Below the pieces are notes generated by a model. It ran no database searches, was not told the origin of the DNA, and saw only the letters and a list, made by a program, of their open reading frames with translations. Shown here piece by piece: positions 26,701 to 38,254 of a DNA stretch of 38,254 nt. The translations under genes and the position numbers were made by a program. The stretch lies in the NCBI GenBank assembly GCA_024220525.1, contig JAMYWO010000027.1, forward strand, positions 125,515-163,768, read 5' to 3'. Origin of the DNA: Cochliopodium minus (Eukaryota > Discosea > Himatismenida > Cochliopodiidae). Each line of letters starts with the position of its first letter. Position 1 is the stretch's first letter.

Positions 26701-29700
26701 ATTAATGAAAAGAGAAGTGATATCGGTGAGCTAACAGAAAAAAAAATAAAAAAAAAAAAAATATTTTTTTTATTGTTTATTGTATAAAATAAAAGAAAAC
26801 AAGGAAATGAGCAAGTATGTTTTTGATCAAATTAATTGATAAATTATATTCATTTGGATACTTACTTTTTTTAATATTTGACAATAAATTTTTTTTTTTT
26901 GCAGTGATAAAGAACAATTCTTCAAGGTAAAAAAAGAAAAATATTTCAAGATCCTCGAATAAACTCAAAAAATGATAATTTTAAAAATTATATTTTGTAT
27001 AGAACAATCAATTGCCAGAAATTTCCCCAGATGAAATTACATTTGGAAATTTATTAGGGAAAGGAGCATTTAGTAAGGTATATCAGGGAAAATGTAGAGG
27101 CCAAGAAGTGGCTGTAAAAATTTTTGAAGGAGCAAAAAACGATGAGCAAGAATTGGAAAGTATAAGAGCTGAAATAAAGGTGATGAGGTGAAAAAAATAA
27201 ATAAAGAGAAAAATTATAATCAAAAATTTCAATTAATGTTAAAATATTTTAATTATCAATCTATACAGCCAAATCTATAATCAAAATGTAGTTTTATTCT
27301 TGGTATGCATTTCAAAAAAAAAGAAAATTTTTTTAAATGTGAGGGATAATCATTAAAAAAATTTTGTATTTAATAGGGAGCATGTACAGATCCTCATAAA
27401 GAACTTATGATAGGTAAAAATAATATTGAATTTGCTTTATAACTATCTATTTGTTCATATTTTGATTGTTATTTAATGATTTGAAACTAACATAATTATC
27501 TATACCACCATAAAAAAGTAACTGAAAAAATGCCATCAGATTTAAATAAAATTCTCATCGAACAAAAAGATAAATATCCATTAAGTTTGAGAAAGAGAAT
27601 GAAAATGGCAAAGGAAGCAGCATTAGGTGTAAATTGGCTTCATTGTTCAAATCCTATGTTTATTCATAGAGGTAAAAAAATTTGATTGAATTTTGTTTAT
27701 AAACTTTATTTTTTTTCTTTGCAAAAATTTAAACAGATTTGAAACCATCAAATTTACTTGTAAGAAGATTTTTTTTGATATATTTTTTAATATTGAAACA
27801 TAATTAGACATAAAAATGCTATTTAGTCTTAAATTACTTTTTGAATTTTCAAATTTATTTCTTAAACCTTTCATATCCCACTATATTTAAAACAAAATAC
27901 CATTCATTACAACAAAATAACAATATATTTGACTTATTATAGCTCAAAATAAAATCATAACTTCATAACCCTTATTTAATAATCATATTTTCATCATCAC
28001 TTGTTCATTCCTACATAATCGCCATTTATCTTTACATCATATTCAAAATGAAAAGGTATCTGAAGATTATCATGTTAAAGTTGCTGATTTTGGATTGACT
28101 AAAATGAAAGATAAAACATCTAAAAAACAAAATAATGCACCCCAAGGATCTCCTGCATATATGGCACCTGGTAAAAAAAAAAAAAAATTATATTTATAAA
28201 ATTATATAATTTGCTTATTTTTGAACAATTCTTCTTATCAGAGGTATTCATGGGAGAATATGATGAAAAATGTGATGTATATTCATTTGGGTAAAAAAAA
28301 AAAAAAAATTCTTTTATTGGATAATATCCGCTTCATATAAATATTATCCTCAACATTATTTTGGATGTTGGCTTGATAGTATCAATCTAATCTTTTTAGG
28401 AAAAACATATAACATATTATATTCCATAAAAATAATTTAATTTAGTTGAGACTCAATGTTATACCATACCTTGAATTTCTCTGTCAAAAATATCCAAAAT
28501 ATTTTCAATTTATTATTAATCCCGATTTAATTGGTTTTAATTTTTAAAAAAACAGGATGGTACTCTGGGAAATGTATCAACAAGAAAAAGTTTTCAAAGA
28601 CTACCCCAATCTCCCAAGTCTCATGCACGCAGTAATAGACGAAGGAGTAAGACCAGAAATCCCCAAAAATTGTCCTTCACGCCTCAGAAAACTCATGCAA
28701 CGTTGCTGGGACGAAGATCCAAAGAAAAGACCCTCCATGTCCAAAGTCGTCACCGAGCTGGAGAATGTGATCTTGGACGTCTCCATTCAAGATCACACTG
28801 CCAGAAAGATGTGGCGTGACAAGTTGAGTTCTGAGAATAGCGTCCCTTGGTCTTTGTTCGCAAAGGTTGTATGCCAAGAACTTCAGTAAACATTTTTATT
28901 TGAAAAAATTTTTTCCACATTTTTATTTCTTAATATTTTTAATTTTATTTTTAAATTCTTTTTAAATTCAAAATTTATTTTGGACAACATTTGAGTTTAT
29001 TTCTTTTTTTTTTGAATTAAAATTTTCTGTTTTTAATTAATAAAAACTTTATTTTGAAATTTTATATTCTATTTTGAATTGAATTAAATTTTAGATTATT
29101 TTGTGTTTATTTATTTCCATTTACATTTTTTTCATTTTTTTTTTTCATTTAGATATGAAGAAACTCCGACCAGTTTTGACGATTTCAGCGGTCTTCCATT
29201 GGACCTAAAGTGTTTACAAGAAATCGTCGCCCAAAAACCCAAAAACAAAAAAATCAGAAGTAACAACAACAACGGACTCATTGTCAAAGTGAAGCTCTTC
29301 GGGGCTATGGTCCAGTGTTTTGGTCCATTCGATAAAGGATTTCTTAAACGTGTTTCTAAATTAATTTGTAAAATTTATTTATTTACATTTATTACTTTTT
29401 TATTTCTTTTTTTTTTATTTTCTTAATAATTTTTTTTTTTTTTTTTTGATTTATTTTTTCAATTAATATTTTTTTATTAATTTGGTTTTTAGGCTCCAAG
29501 TGGTTTCATGGTAACGTTAACCAACAAGACGCAGAGAACACCCTCACCAAATCAGAGACCCAAGGAGCTTTCCTTGTCCGTTTCTCCTCCTCTCCTGGTT
29601 ATTTCACTCTTTCTGTCTACGGAAAGAAACAAATGGAACATCATCGTATCATTAACGTAACAACAAAATAATTATTTTTTTATTTTTTTTTTATTCAATT

Positions 29701-32700
29701 AAATTCATTTTTAGTTTTTTTATTTTTATTTTTTACAATTTATTTTTTTTTTATTAAATTATTTTTTTTTTTTTTAAGGTTCCTGGACATGGGTGTTACG
29801 TTTGGTCAGCTCAATTCCAAGATATCTTCGATGTTATCAAGGAGGGAAAAAATAAAAAATTGTTAAAAAAACCTTGCTCTGGTTCTCCCTATAAACATTT
29901 ATATGAAGCCAAGAAAAAACCTCCTCCTTCAAGTGCTTACAATTTGCCTACTGTTTCTGATATGAACAGAGCTGAACTTTACAATTTTGGAGGGAACAAA
30001 AATTAATCATGGCCATATCTTCAGAAAAAAACTTTTTTTATATTATAGTTTTTAAATGTTCAAAAAGAAAAAAAATTTAATCAAAATAAAAAATTTTTAA
30101 TTTGTTAATCTTTGAAATAATTATTGAGAAATTTCATAAGTGGGATAACCAAAGAATGAAAACAACCACCCAAACTTTATAAGATACTTTTTTGAGTTTT
30201 TTCTCAACAAAAACAAAATTAAATAGTTATAAAAATTTAATAAATAAAAACTTTGTATTCTTGTGTTTTTCTATCTACTCATTAACGATAAAAATCCTTC
30301 CATATTCAGGACTGTCAACAACCAAAGTGGTAATCTCCCAATTATCAAAAAAGCCGTTCTTTCTGTAACCCTCACAATAAGCAAACCCAACTCCAGTGGA
30401 ACCCTGAATGAAGAAACTCATTTTTATTTTGACCCATCCTTCTTTGTCAGTTCTTTGGTGGGTTATGTTTGAGAACCACCCGATCATGTTGCGGTTGTAA
30501 CTGAGGCGCAATCTTTTCCCAAACACTTTCATCTAGTAAAAATAAATTTATTTTATTCAAAAGAAATTAATTAGTCATTTTTTATTTTTATTTTTTTTAC
30601 ATTTTTATTTTTATTTTTATTTTTGTTTTTGTTTTTTTGTTTTTTTATTTTTTTATTTATTTTTTTATTTTGTTTTTATACCTGCTCATTGTTCCTTATT
30701 TCTTTTTCTGCCAAAGAAAAAAGTTTGTAAGGAGAATTAGGAGAAACAAAAATTTGATAAACAGAAAAGACAATGAGACCAAAACAACCGATCCCTATCA
30801 GCCCAAACAACATGTAAAATCGATTTTGTATTTTCTCGTAAATGATGATGTCTTTAGCTTCTCTCCTGCTTGTTATCATCCTTCCGTCATGTTCCACAAT
30901 GTATTTGTCTTCCAATCTGTCCAGTTTATTTTTTGTCTCTTCTTCAATATTGGCATTTGATGTGCAATATCCTATAAATAAAAAAAATCGTTGTAAATTT
31001 GCTACTTTTAATTAAAATTGATGTAAAATGATAAAAAAAAACTATTTAAAAAGGATTATAAACTTTAATTTTTTTTGGAAATTGCTTTAAAAAATTTAAC
31101 TATTTAAACAATTTTCGAAATCCATTTTGTTTTTAATTTTTTATTATTAAACAAAATTAATGATTCTAGGAAAATGTTTTTTAAATTTCTTTTCAAACAT
31201 TAAGTTATTGAAATAAATATTCAATGAAATAAGATAATACAATAGTATTCAATGATATTCTGTGAATTAATTTTGGAAATTATTCATGTTGTTTTGAATA
31301 TTATCCACATTAATGGATTATGTTTCATATTGAGTGATCTTATTCGATTTATACTCACCATGCTTTTTTATCTTCAAGATAGGAAATATATATTTTTGAT
31401 ATACTGCTTTATCATGAGATCTAATCGATCTCATTGTCATATATGATCTCAACAGACATCCATATCGATCATCAAGTCTATTCATTGAGATGGGAATAAT
31501 TATATTTTTATTTTTGATCGAAGGGAAATTTATATTGAGATTATTTTGTGATGTGCATGGAAGATGGGAGACAGGGAATGTGTTGATAGTAATTATATGT
31601 TTGTGTTTAAAAAATTTTTTGCACAAATTTTTCATTTTTTTTTATTTACTTTAAACTAAAAGAAAAGAAGTCAAGGAATGAAAAAGAGCAATAGGGAGGT
31701 ACAAGTTGAATAAGAATAAATCATGTGATTTGTTTCTTTTCAAAATTTTTTATGTTTGAAAAAAAAAAAAAAATGAAAAGGATTTTATCTACTCTCATTA
31801 AAAAATCATTGGAAACAAAAGAAAAATTCATAGAGGAAAAATATGAATTCAAAATCAAAATATTAAATCCACCATCATCGTATGAAGGTTTAAAAAAAAA
31901 TAATATTCTTAAATTTGATTTTGATTCAATAAATATGAAATGATATCCAAATTTTAAAACTTATTTTCAGCAAGAAATTCCCATAGGTAATTTTTTTTTT
32001 TTTTAAATTTTTTATATTTTTAGCTGAAAAAAAAATTAAAAATTTTTTAGAAGCTTTTTGGATAAAAAAACAAACATTCTTTACATTTATGGAGGAAGAA
32101 ATCAAGACAGGAAAAATGACTTATGGAGGATTGATTTCAATAAAAAGGATCTAAAATATGAAATTTTGCACCCAAACGATTCAAACAGCATCCCCCTTTG
32201 TATGAGCTGTACGTGTGTATTTGTTTATTTCGATTTTTTTTATGTTTTTGGAGGATGGGAGAAAAAAGATGTAAAAAAAATTGATAAAAAAAGTAAAAAT
32301 AAAAAACAAAAATTAAATAATGATTAAATAAAATAAATTAAAAATAAATAAATTAAAAATAAATAAATTAAAAATTGTTTTTTAAAAATGAAATTAAAAT
32401 AAAATTATAAATGTTATTTATACTAAAAAAAAAAAGATTCTGTCGAATGATTTGTTTAGATTTGGTCCTTTGTCAAATGAAAATCCTAGATGGTAAAAAA
32501 AATAATGAATCAATAATAAATAATAAATAACAAAAAATAAAAACAATAAAAAATCTAATAGAAAATAAAATTATTTTGTAATAAAAAAAAAGAAATAAAA
32601 AATAAAAATGATTTAAAATAAAAGAAAAAAATCAAAACAAATGAAAAGATAATATAGAAAATATAAAAATAAAAACTCAATATTTTTTTTAAAGGGAGAG

Positions 32701-34036
32701 GGTTGAAATTTCGAACAATAAAAAACCAGCAGCCAGAAAAGATTGTGCAAATGCACTTATTGGAGATGTTTTCTTTGTGATGGGAGGAAGTACAATAAAT
32801 TCCTATTTAGGTGATGTATGGGCCCTAGATTTGACACATATGAGATGGGAATTGGTTTCTGATTCTTGTGGATTCAGCGCAAATTTTTTTTTTTTATTTT
32901 TTTTTATTTTTTTTTCATTTTTTTTATTTTTTTTATTTTTTTTATTTTTTTTTTTTTTTAATAGAATGAAATGGATTCTTGTTGTACCATTGGAGAGGAG
33001 ATTTTCGTCTATGGAGGACAGGACAGTAGTGATTTGGGAAGAAGCTCCAATTTCTTCAAATTCAATCCCTTCACAAAGAAAACAACAGTTCTGCCCAATC
33101 TTCTCCTTAATTCTCCTCTAGAAAAACAAAACTCTGCTGTTACTTCCTTTGGGAATTATTTCGTATTACATGGTTATTTTAAAAAATTTTTTTTTAGATC
33201 AATTTTTATTTTAATTAAATTTATTTGTTGACATTTTATTAATGGTTTAAATTTAAAAGGAGGATACAGCTTTAAAAATGAATCTAATAAAGATTTATTC
33301 ATTTTTGACACACAAAAGGAGAAATGGTTAGATATAATGGTTCCCTGCAATTTCTTGGGTACTCTCACCAGACACCAAATTGAATACATTCCATCATCAA
33401 ACGAAATGATCATATTGTCAGGTTGGAATGGAACATCATACCAGAAAATGTCCTATTTAATTGAAATTGATAGAAATTTGAATTTTTTGGATTGGAGCCC
33501 GAAAAATCACAAATTTTTTAGTTCTCCCAAAAAATCTTTCATCTTTTCTTGTGTTCTTGCTTATCACTTTTCAAGAAAAAAGAAAACTAATGTTTTTGGA
33601 CTTCCTTTTTATTTGATTCCAAAGGTCGTATTTCACAAAATAATATTATTTTCTTTGAAATAAAACAAAAAAAATTTTATTTTTAATTTTTTTAAATTTT
33701 TTTAATTTTCATGAACTCTTTTTTTTTTTTTTTGTTGAGTAAAAAAATATTTATTTTGTTATAAATCATCATCGGAATCCTCTTCGTAAATACCGTCAAT
33801 CCAATCTACAAAGTCATCGAAGATGGTAGGGAAGCAGGTCTCGTCATCCTTGTAGTTCTCCAACTTTTGTTTGTCAGTATATTTTGTATGGAAGACCCAC
33901 AAGAGTTGCCAGATCTAAAAAAAAGTTTTAAAAATCAAAAATAAATAAAATAAAATAATATAAAAATAAAAAATTAAAAAACAAAAATAAAATAAAAAAT
34001 TAAAAAACAAAAATAAAAATAAATAAAATAAAATAA

Positions 34037-34067
<31 letters not shown>

Positions 34068-37000
34068 TTTTGATTACATTTTCTGTGACAGAAGGAATTT
34101 TTGTTTCCTACAAAAATAAATTAATTAAATTTTATTTATTCAAAAATTTTTTTGTTTTTTGTTTTTTTACAGTGCAAAATTCGATCCATTCATCGTACAA
34201 CTTCCAAGGGGAGCCGTTGACTTTTCTTGGCTTGATCAAAACGTCCCACAATAACTTGACTTCCTCGAAAGGGATTGACTTCACGGTATTGCCTTTGATA
34301 AAAAAAATGAAAAAAAAAAAAAAAACAAAAAAAAAAATAATCAAAAAAAATCTAAAAATAATTTAAATTTCTTTTTAAAAATAATTTAAATTTCTTTTTA
34401 AAAATAAAATATTTAAAATAGTTACAAAAATAATTTAAGTTTTAATTTTTTTATTTATTTTTTACCCTTGAAATATGGAAACAACCAGTAGTAAAAGTCT
34501 TTGTAGTTTTTTGGGTCCTCCAATTCCTTTCTCCACTTTGGAAGGGATTCTTTGATCTTGGTCATACCGTCGCCTAACGTCAGAAAAATTTCAAAAAAAA
34601 TAAAAAATGAAAAAAATGAAAAAAATAAATGAAAATTTTAAAAATAAAAAATAAAAAATAAAAAATAAAAAATAAAAAATAAAATAAGAAAAAATAAAAA
34701 ATATTAATATAAAAAAAATGAAAAAATAAAAATAAAATTTTAAAATGTAATAATGTAAAATAAAAAATAAAATAATAAAAAAATAAAAAATAAAATGAAA
34801 TAATGTAAAATAAAAAATAAAATAATAAAAAAATAAAAATAAAATAAAAATAAAATATAAAAATAAAAAATAAAAAATAAAAAATAAAAAATAAAAAAAT
34901 AAAAATAAAATAAAAATAAAATAAAAATAAAATATAAAAATAAAATAAAACATAAAAAAATGTAAAATTAAAAATAAAGTGTTAATAAATGAATAAATTT
35001 TTTACATCCTAAGGATAAGAAGCCGTTCATCCACTCTTCCAAAGATATTTGCCAAGCGTCGTGACAGTCCAACTTGTATGCCAAAATGAAGAAACCTATG
35101 TCTGTGTCAGAGTCAATTCCCAAGTCCTTTTGAAGTTGGTCTAGACCTTTTTAAAATTCAAAAAAAAAATAAAAAATAAGATTGATAAAAAAAAATAATA
35201 AAATAAAATAAAATAAAATATAATAAAATATAATAAAATATAATAAAATAAATTAAAAAAAAAATAAAATAAGAATATAATTTAAAAAAAAAATAAAAAT
35301 ATAATTTAAAAAAAATTATTATTGATGAAAAATAAATAAAAAAATAAATAAATAATATTTTAAAATACAATTTAAAAAGTTTTAGTTAATTATTTTGTTT
35401 ACCTTCATCGTGAATCAAGTTTTCGTCCTCGTACTCTGCTTCGATGACTATCTTGTTGTAATGTTGGAAACGAGATTCGAGCTTGGCGAGTTGAGTCTTA
35501 TTGAGCTTGAGATGTAATGTGTTGTAGCCTATTCCAAAAGAATAAGTATATTTAATTAAAAATAAAATAAATGAAATAAAAAATGAAATAAAAAATAATA
35601 AATTAAAATTAAAAATAAAAAATTTTAAAAAATAATAAAAAAAAGAAAAATAATTAATGAAATAATAAATAAAATAATAAAAAAAAAGAAAAATAAAAAT
35701 TTTTATACCAACTTGAGGAAAGCTAAATTCTTTGGATCCAAAGTTGACGCTGGCTTTCATGTATCCTGCCATGTCTATGTAAGGGACGAGCTCTGCTTTC
35801 TTAGGTAGGTCCGAAACACCGAAAGCCTCTCCAATGTCCTTTCCATTCTAATGAAAAAGTTAAAAAAAAAAATTAAAAAAAAAATTAAAAATAAATAATA
35901 AAAATGCAAAAAATGTTTTTGATAATCAAAAAAAATATTGAAGTTTAAAAAACAATAAAAAATAAAAATGAGAAAACAATAAAAAAAAATTAAAAACTAT
36001 TTAGCATAAAAATAAAAAATAAAAAATAAAAATAAAGAATAAAAAATGAAATATTAAATTAATATATAATTTCAAAATGATAAAGAATTATCAAATTTTT
36101 ACTTTGAAAAAATGTATCGACTTTTTTTCATAGTCCAATGCACACCCTATGGTATCATTAGCAGTCCAGTAGTCAGAACCGTAAGTGAAGGACTGATCTT
36201 TTCTTCTTTTGTAATTAGAGTATCCGTCGTATGTCCATGCATCTCCCTTTCCTGATGGCAATTTTGGATCATAATCAGTGGTTGCCCTAAATGAGAAGTC
36301 AAAAAATTATAAAAATGTTTCAAGAGAGTTTTGTTAAGAAATTTGTTTCAGAAAAAATTGAAATTAAAATTAAAAATAAAAAAAAACTGCATTTTTTTGT
36401 AAAATAGTTAGAGTTTACAATTTAAATTTAAAATGATTCAAAATGTTAAACAATAAAAACTAGAAATAAATAAAACTATCAACCAAAATAAATAAAAATA
36501 AAAAATGAAAATGAAAAAATATTTTAAAAATTAAAAAAATGTTATTTTGAATTTTATAAACAAAAAAATTTTCAAAAATAAATTAAAAACTTTTAAAAAA
36601 ACAATTCATTTTACCAACCAATGTAAAATCTACCAGCACTCAACATCTTTACTTCGTAATACCACTTTCCTGAGGTGACAACGACGTTGGCTTTGACGGC
36701 TTCCATGCCGTAGTAGTTACTGTTATTATCTACCTCCAATTTGTTGATGATGTTTGCTCGGGAAGATGAAGGAAACTTCTCCATCACAACTTCTTCTGGT
36801 CCCTTTCTCAATGACTCCCTAAAAAAGAGGAAAAAAAAAAGATTAAATAAATCTATTCTGAGAAAATTAATTAATAAGATTAATTCTTCAATGTTAATAT
36901 AAGAATATATACTTTTTATATAAAATGATTAATATTATATTTTCTATTTAATTCAGAATGAAAATTTGTTTATTTAGTAAAAATGATCTATATAGGATCA

Positions 37001-38254
37001 ACATAAACAAATGATAATATGATAATTTGGATCTCTTTGATATAAAAATTGATATAAACTGTATGAAGATGATCTTTTTACCAATCAATGACATTTGATT
37101 GCAATACAGTAAATGGCTCATCAATCAATGTTGCAAACAATGAGGATCTATCATTACTCTTGGTTGCACTAGTATTGGGATCATTCTTCTTGGTGTTGGT
37201 GTTATTATTTGTATTGTTATTAGAGATGGTTGTAGAAGATTCTTCTGGCACCTTCCCTACATACTCTACTGTCAATCTCACTTCTCCAAATACTTTCACT
37301 TTGTTCTTTTTGGATTGCAATGAGAACCATGATTCCACATTGGTAGATTTGGATGGATAAAAGATGAAATTTGCTTCTCCCAAATATCTATCTGTTTAGG
37401 ATCAAAAGTAGAGATAAATAAAAAAAAAATTAAGTGAATATTAATTTAGGTGAATATATAAAATTTTTTTGTAAATTTCTTTTTAATAAAATTTATTAAT
37501 GCGAAATTGCAAAATATAGTGAAACATAAGTAGCCAAAATTCTTATGTATTATTATCAGCAACTACCATTTTTATACAAGCATATAATTTTTTAAATTTA
37601 ATTTTTATTTTACCTCTAGAGAAAGTATGTTGCTCCCAAACTCCAACATTTATTGAGAAATTACCCGTCTTTCCTTTAATATCACTGATCAAAAAAAATA
37701 TAATTAACCAAATGAGTTATAATTTAAAATTATTACAATGTAGTTGTGAAATCCCAAGTAGGTTCATTGTTTTTATCACAAGGTGTTTCTATGGCTTTGC
37801 CGATTTTTGTTCCTTTAGCATCATTAACGATAATTTCTGCATAAACGTTGTAATTTGGCTTTTGTTTTATATCCCTCGCTTTATGCACAGTTATATTCAA
37901 TTTGTTATCTGTCATTCAAAATTTATCTGACTTTACTTTCAAAGCTTAAATTTTTTTTTATTTTTATAACGCAAATAATTTTTAACAGCAAATATAAAAA
38001 AAAAATCATTGTATAAAATCAAAAATTATTTTCGAATCATGTCAGATATAATGTACCACAAATTTCATTCAATAAATTCTCTTTCAACAATTTTCAAATT
38101 TTTTTCATAAAAAAATTTGCTTTTTAGAGGACCATTCAACAATCTATATTCAAAAGATATCTTCCCACAATTCTCAAATATCATAAATTTGGCAAGAGAG
38201 TAATAAAAAAGCATTCAATAACCCTGATTCACTTTCAATAATAAAAAATAACGT

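Overview
The window is AT-rich nuclear DNA from a single-celled eukaryote. Genes are compact and mostly multi-exon with short GT-AG introns, intergenic gaps are about 50-440 bases, and TAA and TGA both act as stops. The gene set (SHK-type kinase with SH2 domain, AIG1/GIMAP GTPase, Sel1, ankyrin and kelch repeat proteins, MATE transporter, Tim21, BolA) fits a free-living amoeboid protist, possibly Amoebozoa. The lineage is an inference. There are no bacterial operons, CRISPR arrays, rRNA or convincing tRNA genes, and I saw no virus-like element.

Layout. 1-1014 (-): middle part of a MATE transporter. 1298-3489 (-): EF-hand/adenylate kinase cut at its 3' end by a repeat holding an N (1164). 3909-5665 (-): membrane-anchored short-chain dehydrogenase, divergent from a secreted Sep15/SelM-fold protein (5802-6374, +). 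6442-6782 (-): avidin-like gene with shifted frames. 6870-8031 (-): GIMAP GTPase with a CaaX box. 8243-11913 (-): Sel1 protein, divergent from a lipase maturation factor-like ER membrane protein (12166-14608, +). 14885-19279 (+): ankyrin protein, small acidic protein, LRR protein. 19605-20586 (-): MATE C-terminal part. 20752-21921 (+): C-terminal part of a PMCA-type Ca2+ pump. 22109-22396 (+): RNA polymerase subunit Rpb6. 22686-24935 (-): transmembrane PDI-like protein. 25375-26562 (-): BolA-like protein. 26807-30006 (+): SHK-type kinase. 30275-31635 (-): Tim21. 31773-33663 (+): kelch protein. 33759-37915 (-): C2-SPRY-PONY (DCUN1-like) fusion.

Genes were rebuilt by hand from conserved motifs plus splice-phase bookkeeping. 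Almost every exon chain closes in frame. Exceptions: the two MATE pieces and the Ca2+ pump start or end inside A/T repeats, the adenylate kinase lacks its 3' end, and the lipase maturation factor-like gene lacks one conserved segment. The two MATE pieces complement each other exactly, in residues and splice phase, which suggests assembly joins or rearrangement at the repeats near 1, 1164 and 20.6 kb.

The most unusual items are the C2-SPRY-PONY fusion (a possible neddylation factor), the avidin-like gene, BolA with a long C-terminal extension, the prenylation-competent GIMAP, two GC-AG introns, a strong hairpin in a dehydrogenase intron, and a recurring 5'-to-3' change in composition along the longer genes.
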